A stretch of DNA of 64,000 bases. It comes from a virus. Positions 17,556-25,037 of the stretch are shown here, one piece after another (position 1 is the stretch's first letter; the number at the start of each line of letters is the position of its first letter). Under the pieces are notes generated by a model, which saw only the letters and a program-made list of their open reading frames with translations, ran no database searches and had not been told where the DNA came from. The stretch is taken from the IMG/VR virus record IMGVR_UViG_3300049215_000223, positions 62,001 through 126,000 of that record. One strand, given 5' to 3'. Both the position numbers and the translations under genes were made by a program.

Positions 17556-17662
17556 ATGTTTTCTAAGCATATTGTTGTTGTGCCATGCTGTATGTACTGT
17601 AATAAAGCTAAACTAGACAGAACACAGAAAGAATTTTTCGAGTGGGTTGTAAAGGTATATAA
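17556..17662 (+). pseudogene. C-terminal remnant of an HNH endonuclease
   Basis: The frame from 17556 encodes about 35 residues (HIVVVPCCMYCNKAKLDRTQ and then [11 protein letters not shown]) that match the C-terminal zinc half of phage HNH homing endonucleases, where CxxCN is followed by a lysine, a helix and EFxxW. The N-terminal half with the HNH histidines is missing. The frame then runs on into the antisense of the collagen-like fibre and is proline-rich only for that reason. This is best read as the end of an HNH gene left between the two convergent blocks. Confidence 0.5.
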
Positions 17663-19783
17663 TTACCAAATTACGGTAATAAATCCAAGTGCACCTGTAG
17701 CTCCAGGACCGCCTACGCCAGCAACACCGCCTGCCGCGCCGCCGCCGCCTCCACCACCACCTGCACCGCTATTAGCTGTAGGTGCGGCACCAATTAGACC
17801 AGATCCGCCAGCAGCGCTACCACCATTTCCACCATTAGCAGGAATAGCTGTACCGTGAGTGTTAATACCACCAACACCACCACCGCCGCCGCCACCATGG
17901 TTGTTACCGTCATTAGGTCCACCAACTCCACCTACGTTACCAGAAGGCGGGGAAGAGGCTGCTACAAGAACAGCTACAACAGAACCGTTGGCGCCATTGT
18001 TGTTACCGTTTCCACCAATTCCAGCATTGCCTCCAGGGTTGATACCTGGAACACCACTTGCTCCATAAGCTGATGAACTTCCGCCTACTCCACCAGCGCC
18101 ACCAGAACCTGCTCCACCGTTTGCACCAGCAGAACCGCCCTGTGCTCCTAAGAAGAAGATGCCGGTTCCACCAAAGCTAGAGTCGCCTCCGTTTCCACCT
18201 GCACCAACTGGAGAGTTCGTGCCACCAGCACCAGGGCTGCCAATATTGATATTGAGTACACTGCCTGGAACAAGTCCAGTAACTAATACGTGTGATACTG
18301 CTGCTGCACCACCGCCGCCTCCTCCGCCGCCGCCGCCGAATGGGCTGCCTGCACCTGCTGCGCCTTGTCCGCCACCTCCGCCGCCTCCACCGCCACCAGC
18401 GCCACGAACTTGAACAACAGTTACGTTAGCTGGAACTGTGAAAGTACCAGAAGCATTAAAGGTTTGAGCAAACAATACACCAGTTGGTGTAGCAGCTCCA
18501 GCTGGACCTGTTGGACCGGTTGCGCCTTGAGGACCGGTTGGTCCGGTTGCTCCTGCTGGACCTGTTGGACCAGTAGCTCCCGTAACACCTTGAGGACCAG
18601 CTGCACCAGCAGGTCCTGTTGGTCCAGTTGCGCCAGCAGGACCTGTCGGACCTGTAGTTCCTATAGTTCCACTTGGACCCTGAGGTCCGGTAGGACCTGT
18701 AGCTCCTGCTGGACCTGTTGGACCAGTTGGACCTTGTGGACCAATGCTTCCAGTTGCGCCTGCAGGACCTGTTGCACCAGTTATGCCAGCAGGACCAGTT
18801 GGACCTGTTGGACCCTGTACTCCTGCTCCTGTTGGACCTTGAACGCCTGCTGGAGAAACTAAGCCACCACCACCAATGAAAACACCAGGCGAAGAGTTAG
18901 TATTATAACCAAGATTAGTAACAAGAAGTTGTATATCAGAGACAACACTCGCTACTTGATAGTAACCACCACTTGCAACAAATATATTCTCGCCTGCAAC
19001 AACCCAAGTAGCAGTTGCAATTGACACAGATATTTGAGTACCAACAGCAGGTTGAGTATATCCGGCAACAAGTTGTGTAACAGCTGGTAATCCGTTAATT
19101 CCGTTAGCACCATTGGTTCCATTAGTGCCTGGAGTTCCAGTTGGACCTGCTACACCAGTAACACCTGGTGTGCCAGCAGGAGTAACTAATACGTTACCGC
19201 TAATTGTGGCTCCTGGTGAAGCATTGCCCGCAACTGCTAAATTGGTGACAGTAATTTGATTACCAGTATGAGAAGTTATTTTGTAATAACCGCCAGTGCT
19301 AATAAAGACAGTTTCTCCATCAGCTGCCCAAGTAGTAGTTACGACTGAAACGGTAACGCTAGCATTAGCAGCTGGCTGGGTAAAGCTAGATGTAGTAGTC
19401 GTATATGCAGGAGCACCACCCGGACCAGTTGCTCCAGTGCCTCCCTGAGAGCCTGCTGGACCTATTGTTCCTGTTGGACCTTGTGGACCTGTAGCGCCTG
19501 CTGGACCCGTTGGACCAGTAACTCCTTGAATGCCTGTTGAACCAATAGTTCCGGTCGGACCTTGTGGACCTGCGGGACCTGTTGGACCCTGAGGTCCGGT
19601 AGGACCTGTTGGACCCGTTGGACCGATAGGACCTCCGTTAGGACCTGTTGGACCTGCGGGACCTGCGGGACCTGTTGGACCTGGAGGACCGTCTGGTCCG
19701 ATTGGTCCTATGATTTGTACGTCGGGATCGGTAACGTATTTAGTTCCATCCCATCTAACGTATCCTGGTCTCAAGATTGGCAT
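17663..19783 (-). CDS. Collagen-like tail fibre with polyglycine tip, 706 aa
   Basis: Two blocks of Gly-X-Y triplets ([13 protein letters not shown] type, about residues 26-130 and 315-432) flank two copies of an 80-residue beta domain with GGYYKITS or GGYYQVAS and VTNLxxxxN. After the second collagen block comes [19 protein letters not shown], then 200 residues of very glycine-rich sequence, a pattern known in glycine-rich fibre tips and in the polyglycine sandwich of T-even-like adhesins. The fold would be a trimeric collagen-type shaft with a glycine-rich receptor-binding end. The short N-terminus ([13 protein letters not shown]) likely attaches to the virion. An AAGGA ribosome site lies inside a hairpin, downstream of an 18-nt promoter-like motif, so expression is probably controlled at two levels. 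Confidence 0.9.
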   Translation of the reverse strand: MPILRPGYVRWDGTKYVTDPDVQIIGPIGPDGPPGPTGPAGPAGPTGPNGGPIGPTGPTGPTGPQGPTGPAGPQGPTGTIGSTGIQGVTGPTGPAGATGPQGPTGTIGPAGSQGGTGATGPGGAPAYTTTTSSFTQPAANASVTVSVVTTTWAADGETVFISTGGYYKITSHTGNQITVTNLAVAGNASPGATISGNVLVTPAGTPGVTGVAGPTGTPGTNGTNGANGINGLPAVTQLVAGYTQPAVGTQISVSIATATWVVAGENIFVASGGYYQVASVVSDIQLLVTNLGYNTNSSPGVFIGGGGLVSPAGVQGPTGAGVQGPTGPTGPAGITGATGPAGATGSIGPQGPTGPTGPAGATGPTGPQGPSGTIGTTGPTGPAGATGPTGPAGAAGPQGVTGATGPTGPAGATGPTGPQGATGPTGPAGAATPTGVLFAQTFNASGTFTVPANVTVVQVRGAGGGGGGGGGGQGAAGAGSPFGGGGGGGGGGAAAVSHVLVTGLVPGSVLNINIGSPGAGGTNSPVGAGGNGGDSSFGGTGIFFLGAQGGSAGANGGAGSGGAGGVGGSSSAYGASGVPGINPGGNAGIGGNGNNNGANGSVVAVLVAASSPPSGNVGGVGGPNDGNNHGGGGGGGVGGINTHGTAIPANGGNGGSAAGGSGLIGAAPTANSGAGGGGGGGGAAGGVAGVGGPGATGALGFITVIW

Positions 19784-19788
19784 TCAAT

Positions 19789-19817
19789 ATCCTTTTGGCG
19801 CTATTGCTCAAAAGGAT
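19789..19817 (-). promoter_or_regulatory. 5' leader hairpin covering the ribosome site of the collagen-like fibre
   Basis: Perfect 9-base arms ATCCTTTTG (19789-19797) and CAAAAGGAT (19809-19817) with an 11-base loop. On the minus-strand message the 3' arm contains the AAGGA ribosome site five to nine bases before the ATG at 19783, so folding would hide it. Confidence 0.6.
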
Positions 19818-19833
19818 GCCAAATCTTTAGTAT
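19816..19833 (-). promoter_or_regulatory. Candidate phage promoter motif (copy 2)
   Basis: The minus strand reads ATACTAAAGATTTGGCAT, matching copy 1 (11479-11496) at 16 of 18 positions, 33 bases before the start of the collagen-like fibre gene and right after the stop of the P-loop gene. Confidence 0.5.
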
Positions 19834-19837
19834 ATTC

Positions 19838-20401
19838 TTAGGCGGGCAACGTTCCCTTATAGAGGCTTAAAATAGAATCGATAAATCGAGTACGTTCTTG
19901 CATATTGTCTATATTAATTTGAAAATACCTTAATTGCCACATTTCCAATAAAAACTTAACCATAGCATCAATTGCTACCACTCCGTCCCACGTCAGATTT
20001 TCTCTAACCCCGTCAGCTTTCAAAGTGGCTTTAGACGGGCGTACAAAGAATATAAACGAGTCTGGGTCTGAAAGCTTAGCGATGTAGTCAGATAGCTCAG
20101 AAGAATTTAGTAAATTAGGTAGGATGCGAGTATGCTGGGCTGCATAGGCTAGGCAGTCAAAGCTTCTGTCAGACACAAATTCGTCATGTTTTGCCTCCTC
20201 TTCCAACTGCCTATAAAAGATAGCCGACTGATATTCATCTACCAGTTTCATATCATATCGAAGGGTATCTAATTGTAACTCTTTTTCTGATAAAATAGCT
20301 CTAGCTACTTCTGGTATAAGTGGGACATTATATTTTTCTGATGCATATCGAGCAAGAGTGCTTTTACCAACCGAATGAGATCCTATAAAATATATTCTCA
20401 T
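19838..20401 (-). CDS. P-loop kinase/ATPase (NadR/AAA_28-like), 187 aa
   Basis: Begins MRIYFIGSHSVGKSTLARYA, a Walker A motif at residues 7-15, followed by a PEVARAIL helix and FVSDRSFDCLAYA, which corresponds to the DRS motif of small nucleoside-kinase-like ATPases such as the NadR kinase domain. The size fits a single kinase domain. It probably phosphorylates a small metabolite (nucleoside, nicotinamide riboside) or acts as a small regulatory ATPase; the substrate is not readable from the sequence. The start ATG overlaps the stop of the LAGLIDADG endonuclease gene (ATGA), and the gene is followed by a promoter-like motif for the collagen-like fibre. Confidence 0.8.
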   Translation of the reverse strand: MRIYFIGSHSVGKSTLARYASEKYNVPLIPEVARAILSEKELQLDTLRYDMKLVDEYQSAIFYRQLEEEAKHDEFVSDRSFDCLAYAAQHTRILPNLLNSSELSDYIAKLSDPDSFIFFVRPSKATLKADGVRENLTWDGVVAIDAMVKFLLEMWQLRYFQINIDNMQERTRFIDSILSLYKGTLPA

Positions 20402-21210
20402 GTTAAACTTCCAGCAAGTATGTATTTACGTGTAAGATATAGCGTAGCTTTATTGTATAGTAAATTTGTAATATTTTTGACATCTTCTTTGCCACTATAC
20501 TCTAATCTATATATTGATTTTGTTTTGCCAATTTTAGAATTAGAATTGAGTTTTAATAGTGAGTTTAATGATTTTTTATACTGTTCCAGAAAAATTTTCG
20601 TCCCTACCATCTTAAAATGTAAGCTATTATTTCTTTTATCTAGATAGAATGACCCATCACCGTCAAAATATCCTCTCATAAAATGATTTAGTAGTGGATG
20701 ATTTAATAACCAATCAGGCATGTAGTATGTTGCAGTTTTATTGGGAATAATATTAAATCTTTTTAAATCTTGAAATAATTTAGAGCTAGTTATTTGCACA
20801 GCAACACATTTAGACCATTTAATACCTTTTTTAGTTTTATATTTCTTAATATATTTTTCTGTTTTATGATCACTGCCCAATACCATTTTAATTAATTCAA
20901 GATGCGATGCATCTTTAACTGCTAAACTTATTTTAAGAATTTTTGAATATTTGGCAGAAGTCAAGCTTCCATCAGCAGCAATAAATCCTGCAATATAAAA
21001 ACTTTGTTCATTGTCTCTCGAAAAGAAATCATGATCGACAATATATTTATGATCATATCTTGTTTTAGTTTGAATGCCATTTATTTTAAGAAGTCTTCTA
21101 GCAGTTTTATCAGTCATACCATACTTGTTTGCTATCGCAACGGCACTTCCAAGTTTCATATAATCTTTCTCAAGAAGCTCTTTAGTAAGCCAACTATATT
21201 TGCTAGCCAT
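20398..21210 (-). CDS. LAGLIDADG homing endonuclease, 270 aa
   Basis: Two LAGLIDADG helices are visible: IAGFIAADG (residues 73-81) and MRGYFDGDG (178-186), each ending with the acidic metal-binding residue, so it can act as a monomer. Residues 18-42 form a helix-turn-helix (AVAIANKYGMTDKTARRLLK) that should add DNA contacts. Lysine/isoleucine-rich, AT-rich coding contrasts with the neighbours and suggests separate origin. It is free-standing, not inside an intron, and fits the operon with an ATGA overlap to the P-loop gene and an AGGAG site at its start. It likely cuts phage genomes lacking it and spreads by repair. No frame disruption is seen, so it may be active. Confidence 0.92.
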   Translation of the reverse strand: MASKYSWLTKELLEKDYMKLGSAVAIANKYGMTDKTARRLLKINGIQTKTRYDHKYIVDHDFFSRDNEQSFYIAGFIAADGSLTSAKYSKILKISLAVKDASHLELIKMVLGSDHKTEKYIKKYKTKKGIKWSKCVAVQITSSKLFQDLKRFNIIPNKTATYYMPDWLLNHPLLNHFMRGYFDGDGSFYLDKRNNSLHFKMVGTKIFLEQYKKSLNSLLKLNSNSKIGKTKSIYRLEYSGKEDVKNITNLLYNKATLYLTRKYILAGSLT

Positions 21211-21267
21211 TTATTTCTCCTGTAATGATAGGTAAATATTAGCAGGTTATGCCGACAAAGTAAACTT

Positions 21268-21750
21268 TCATAAGAACGCCTTTAGGTTTTGAAATTTCTT
21301 GAGGTAATAGAGTACACAATCTCTAGCACCTTCATAGTCATGGTATTTAGTGAAGAAGAATAAAAATATGTGTTGCAGCCGCCAATCAGTAGCGCCATCT
21401 AAGGTTTTGAAACTGTCAGTAAAAGACACTTCAATATAGGGAATCGTATCACCCCATGTTTTATTTTGTTCTTTGAAGAAATCATACCCTTTCTTCAATT
21501 CCCAAAGAGCACTAGATGCGTTGTAATTGTCTCGGGAAATTCCAGCGAATACAATCTCATCCTTACATTCCTTCGACATTTTATTAATGTCTTTCAATAC
21601 TATATACGAATCTATGTTCAAGCCAGTAAATAGTTTGTCTATTTCTGGAGACTCTTTAATCTTACATTTTTCTTGAATGCCAGCCAACATTTTATAAGCA
21701 CTTTGTATTTGCTCAGATGCAATGTATTCATCTTGACTGTACCTAAACAT
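21268..21750 (-). CDS. Unknown 160-aa protein
   Basis: Helix-rich and charged, with aromatic clusters near the C-terminus (HIFLFFFTKYHDYE). No membrane segment or motif I recognise. It follows the 55-residue gene by two bases, so it is probably translated with it and with the methionine aminopeptidase gene. It is the last gene before the homing endonuclease. Confidence 0.7.
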   Translation of the reverse strand: MFRYSQDEYIASEQIQSAYKMLAGIQEKCKIKESPEIDKLFTGLNIDSYIVLKDINKMSKECKDEIVFAGISRDNYNASSALWELKKGYDFFKEQNKTWGDTIPYIEVSFTDSFKTLDGATDWRLQHIFLFFFTKYHDYEGARDCVLYYLKKFQNLKAFL

Positions 21751-21752
21751 AA

Positions 21753-21920
21753 TTAGCCCAAATTGGAAATAAGTTGCTTAAATTCTTCTTCAGTAAGTTC
21801 TACTGTATTAGTAATCTTTTTGAGAGGATTTTGATGATCTTTTGCGGAAATCATTATAGTAATCTTACCATTTTCTTTTCGACACTCAATATAGCTTTTG
21901 TCGGTAAAAGTGATCTTCAT
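21753..21920 (-). CDS. Small 55-aa protein
   Basis: The ATG at 21920 overlaps the stop of the methionine aminopeptidase gene as ATGA and opens 55 codons to TAA at 21753. The product begins MKITFTDKSYIECRKENGKI and ends with an acidic helix (VELTEEEFKQLISNLG), giving a beta-hairpin plus helix pattern. Overlap style and clean filling of the gap between two genes support it. Function unknown. Confidence 0.7.
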   Translation of the reverse strand: MKITFTDKSYIECRKENGKITIMISAKDHQNPLKKITNTVELTEEEFKQLISNLG

Positions 21921-22711
21921 GATCTCTCCGTAATAATTTCAACATGATCTTCATGAACGAAGATGCTATGTTCAAAGTGTGCGCCTATGTCATTGGTTTC
22001 CACGGTCCAACCATCAGCAGCCGTCTTAGTGGTTGGGGATCCTATAACAAGCATTGGCTCGATGGCGATGGCAAGTCCTGGTTGAATGCGAAATCCTTCT
22101 TCAGGGTCTGCTTTGTTGGCTACGAATGGGGCAGCGTGCGGCGTATCCCAATCCAAACCATGTCCACCATAATTGTTAACTAATCCAAAACCATGTCCTT
22201 TAGCGCATCTAGAAATGGCATAACCAATACAGCCTAACTTCTTGCCAACCGCAATAGACTGAATGCCCTTCATCAAAGCCTCTTCAGTAGCTTTAACTAG
22301 CTTGACATGCATCTCAGATTTTGGCGCTCCATAAATACATGTTATCGCTGTATCAGCAATAGCGCCACCAATAGTAACGCCCAAATCAAAACTTACGATA
22401 TCACCTTCTTGTAGCTTGTAGTCAGTCGGTATACCATGAACTAGTTGTTTGTTGACAGAAATACATACGCCAGCTGGAAATCCCTTATAATCTTTGAAGG
22501 TAGGAATTCCTCCAGCTTTTTCTATCATGTCCTCAGCTATGATATTGAGTTCGACTAAAGAGTAACGTGTCATGCCTTGAACTAATAATTCCAAATGGCG
22601 TAAAACTTTGGCTGCGATTCTACCAGCTTCACGCTGTTTGTCAAGCCAATCCTGTCCCTTTAACTTAAACAGCCCATTAGTGCTGAATGAGTTCTTTGAT
22701 TCCAATCTCAT
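21917..22711 (-). CDS. map: Methionine aminopeptidase type I, 264 aa
   Basis: The pita-bread metalloprotease is complete: His92 (VHGIP) at the substrate pocket, metal ligands Asp109 and Asp120 (VSFDLGVTIGGAIADTA, correctly 11 apart), His184 (YGGHGLD), Glu218 (AIEPM) and Glu247 (HFEHS). The length is that of the bacterial type I enzyme with a slightly longer N-terminus and no zinc-finger extension. It removes N-terminal methionine from nascent proteins in the cytoplasm, cobalt, iron or manganese dependent. In a phage it could help mature highly expressed virion proteins when host capacity is limiting. An AAGG site precedes the ATG. It overlaps the 55-residue gene, so both are expressed together. 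Confidence 0.95.
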   Translation of the reverse strand: MRLESKNSFSTNGLFKLKGQDWLDKQREAGRIAAKVLRHLELLVQGMTRYSLVELNIIAEDMIEKAGGIPTFKDYKGFPAGVCISVNKQLVHGIPTDYKLQEGDIVSFDLGVTIGGAIADTAITCIYGAPKSEMHVKLVKATEEALMKGIQSIAVGKKLGCIGYAISRCAKGHGFGLVNNYGGHGLDWDTPHAAPFVANKADPEEGFRIQPGLAIAIEPMLVIGSPTTKTAADGWTVETNDIGAHFEHSIFVHEDHVEIITERS

Positions 22712-22733
22712 TTTAACTTACCTTAATAAAGAA

Positions 22734-23012
22734 TTACTTAATCTTTTCCAGCTGACCCGTTTGTGGATTGCGCCTAAGACCAGACTTGATGTTGGTATTT
22801 TTAACAACCTCTTTAATAGCAGATCTGACATCACCATAATTAATATATTGTCTAAATTCTTTACCTTGTAGAAGTTCAACAATCTTCTTATCAATCATTA
22901 ATAGCGCACCGTTCATATAATTAACGGCTGCTTTATCCAAAGCTGGATTGGCAGTTGAATTAACAACATACTGCCTAACAGTGATAAGATTAACTAGCTC
23001 TCTTAAATCCAT
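22734..23012 (-). CDS. Unknown 92-aa protein
   Basis: Mostly helical, ending in a basic RRNPQTGQLEKIK tail. The start overlaps the stop of the 100-residue gene as TAATG, so the two small proteins are coupled. No motif recognised. A small virion or DNA-associated protein would fit the basic tail, but this is only a guess. Confidence 0.65.
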   Translation of the reverse strand: MDLRELVNLITVRQYVVNSTANPALDKAAVNYMNGALLMIDKKIVELLQGKEFRQYINYGDVRSAIKEVVKNTNIKSGLRRNPQTGQLEKIK

Positions 23013-23314
23013 TAGATGCCTGCTTGTTGTTTAGCGGCGGCTGCAGCAGCACCGCGATGAATATCGCCATTCTCACTAATAGCATCAGCTTCAGTCAAAC
23101 CATACTTCATGTACAGCTGTAAAACTACATATTTGTAATTGAGTTCAGCATTATCATTGTTGGCTAAAGCTGTTTTAGCCTCGGCAGTTGCAACGAGCTT
23201 TCTAGACTTAGCAAGCTCTAGTGCCATTCTATCTAATTCAGACATCTTTTCAGCTGCCTTTGGTGTTTCTGGAACTGGGATAACTGCTGGTACTTGTTCT
23301 GTCTCGGTGCTCAT
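23012..23314 (-). CDS. Unknown 100-aa protein
   Basis: The N-terminal 20 residues are proline/valine/glutamate-rich and probably disordered (TETEQVPAVIPVPETP); the middle is an alanine/lysine-rich helix likely to form a coiled coil (residues 25-60); the end is an alanine run (GAAAAAAK). It starts 8 bases after PIN-PhoH ends and is coupled to the 92-residue gene. Function unknown. Confidence 0.65.
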   Translation of the reverse strand: MSTETEQVPAVIPVPETPKAAEKMSELDRMALELAKSRKLVATAEAKTALANNDNAELNYKYVVLQLYMKYGLTEADAISENGDIHRGAAAAAAKQQAGI

Positions 23315-23322
23315 AAAACTCC

Positions 23323-24627
23323 TTACAATATTTCGGCTGCTGTAGAAGCTAACTTGCTTCTCTCTCCCTGTGTAAAGGTGACGTGACCAGCTAGGTCAGA
23401 GTCCTTAAATCTTTCAATTACATGGGTTAATCCGTTACTAGTTGCATCTAGTAGAGAATTATCGATCTGTTCTATATCACCAGTCAAAATAATTTTGGTA
23501 CCGTCACCAGCTCTGGTTAGAATGGTTTTAACCTCTTCCTTGCTAAGGTTTTGGCATTCATCAATTAGGATAATTGCATTTGGAATACTTCTACCTCTAA
23601 TATAGGTAATAGCTTCCATTTCAATTTTACCCTTCTTTTGGAACATTTCTAAATCTCTTTTCCAATCAAATCCAACCTTGTTTCCAAATAGAAGTTCAAA
23701 GTTATCCATGATTGCCTGGAACCAAGGAGCGAGCTTTTCTTCCATAGTGCCTGGCAGATAACCGATATCATTTCCGACCGGCTGAATTGGGCGGTAAATA
23801 ATAAACTTATCATATTCTTTTCTGCTGATGACTAGCTCTAAAGCGGATGCCAATACAACCAAGCTTTTACCAGTACCAGCGCGACCAATCAAAGTAACCA
23901 AATCAACTTTCTTATCCATGATCAAATCAATGGCAAAAGCCTGTTCTTTGTTTCTGGAAGAAATGTTCCAAGGATAAGATTTTCTAATTAGTTTGATCTT
24001 ATCATCATCTGTCTTGCGACCCATAGCAATCCCATCGCCATCTGGACCTTCAAACAATACACATTCATGTGCGTGTAAATTAAATCCGTATGTTTGGGGA
24101 TCGATAACGCCATTCTTGATCAATTCAATACCAGCTTCTTCGTGAACAATAACACGCGTACCAGAATACAAATCACTCAATGAATAACGATCGCCTTCAT
24201 GAGAAATGGCATCAATATTTCTAGACTTAGCTTTAACTCTTAAATTAATATCATTGCTGACCAGAGTTACATCATGTTCTGGATGAGCAGACCAAGTATC
24301 AATGGCGCAAGCTAGAATTTGAGTATCTACATATGTTGGATCTCCCAACCCACTTGAGCCGCTTAGATCGCGATATGTTGCATCAATTTTAAGCAATACA
24401 TCATTGTCTAATGTAATACCGGTGCTAATGTCGAGCTTTTCGCTGGTCTCATCTAGTAAGCGAATGCAAACACGGGCATTTCTACCAGCTTCACCGGATT
24501 GCTTTTTCAATTTGTCTAGCTCATTCAATACTGCAATTGGAATGATGACATCACAATTTGGGAACTGCTTCCAAGCGCAAGGATCATAGATTAGAGCCGA
24601 AGTATCAAGAATGTAAATTTTTCTCAT
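23323..24627 (-). CDS. phoH: PIN-PhoH fusion (PhoH2-type RNase/RNA helicase), 434 aa
   Basis: Residues 1-140 form a PIN nuclease domain: ILDTSALIYDP with Asp8, Glu36 in VLNELDKL, and acidic residues in DTQILACA and LVSNDINL. Residues 225-434 are the PhoH ATPase with Walker A GRAGTGKS (248-255) and Walker B ILIDECQN (354-359 region), plus the TGDIEQID and TQGERSKLA motifs of the family. This domain order matches PhoH2 proteins, described in bacteria as sequence-specific RNA helicase/RNases. In a phage it probably cuts and unwinds host or phage RNA. Its start overlaps the stop of the 128-residue gene as ATGA. Phages often carry a bare PhoH domain; the PIN fusion is less common. Confidence 0.9.
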   Translation of the reverse strand: MRKIYILDTSALIYDPCAWKQFPNCDVIIPIAVLNELDKLKKQSGEAGRNARVCIRLLDETSEKLDISTGITLDNDVLLKIDATYRDLSGSSGLGDPTYVDTQILACAIDTWSAHPEHDVTLVSNDINLRVKAKSRNIDAISHEGDRYSLSDLYSGTRVIVHEEAGIELIKNGVIDPQTYGFNLHAHECVLFEGPDGDGIAMGRKTDDDKIKLIRKSYPWNISSRNKEQAFAIDLIMDKKVDLVTLIGRAGTGKSLVVLASALELVISRKEYDKFIIYRPIQPVGNDIGYLPGTMEEKLAPWFQAIMDNFELLFGNKVGFDWKRDLEMFQKKGKIEMEAITYIRGRSIPNAIILIDECQNLSKEEVKTILTRAGDGTKIILTGDIEQIDNSLLDATSNGLTHVIERFKDSDLAGHVTFTQGERSKLASTAAEIL

Positions 24628-25010
24628 TTTTCTGTTTTCTCTTGGGAATCTGCTTCTTCAAATAGTGACCAACAATTTACTTCCATTTCCAAGTATAATT
24701 GTTTCCTTGGATCAAGTTCACGAAGGTCTCTTTTCAGCTTGTAGGTACACTTATACCATTCGGCTACTCGCTCGCCTTCAACGTATACTTGCATGGTTCC
24801 ATCCAAGTCATCTATAACCTGGATGCCGTAAGTAGCAAGGATACCTCGTAGTTTTATTCTTTGCTCAACCGACAAGGCGCTATCTGTCGTCCAAAATTCT
24901 TGGATCGGGACGCCCATTTGTTCGAGTATGCTTCGTAGAAAACGAGTCTTTTCTTCTTCCTCTACTTGCTTAGTATTCTCGCTGTGGTTGAGAAGTATTG
25001 TACCTTTCAT
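24624..25010 (-). CDS. Unknown 128-aa protein
   Basis: Charged alpha/beta protein with an acidic start (KQVEEEEKTRFLRSILEQM), a central two-strand part (YGIQVIDDLDGTMQVYVEG) and a helical basic region followed by EMEVNCWSLFEEAD. No motif recognised. It is coupled to PIN-PhoH through ATGA and lies 26 bases after the reductase stop. A promoter-like motif occurs 10 bases before its ATG, with no ribosome site visible. Confidence 0.7.
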   Translation of the reverse strand: MKGTILLNHSENTKQVEEEEKTRFLRSILEQMGVPIQEFWTTDSALSVEQRIKLRGILATYGIQVIDDLDGTMQVYVEGERVAEWYKCTYKLKRDLRELDPRKQLYLEMEVNCWSLFEEADSQEKTEK

Positions 25011-25019
25011 CTCATTTTA

Positions 25020-25037
25020 ATGCCGTACAATTAGTAT
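25020..25037 (-). promoter_or_regulatory. Weak third copy of the candidate promoter motif
   Basis: The minus strand reads ATACTAATTGTACGGCAT, matching copy 1 at 14 of 18 positions with the same 8-base gap between TACT and GGCAT. It touches the reductase stop codon and lies only 10 bases before the next ATG, so a promoter here would give a nearly leaderless message; chance similarity is possible. Confidence 0.3.

Noticed and set aside
18159-18862. Plus-strand open frames rich in Pro or in Ser/Thr/Cys/Trp
   Set aside because: They are antisense readings of the collagen-like and polyglycine coding sequence; composition follows from the GGN codons on the other strand.
17690-19700. Short repeated units that could look like a CRISPR array
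   Set aside because: They are 9-base collagen codons without spacers of constant length or a conserved 25-40 base repeat.
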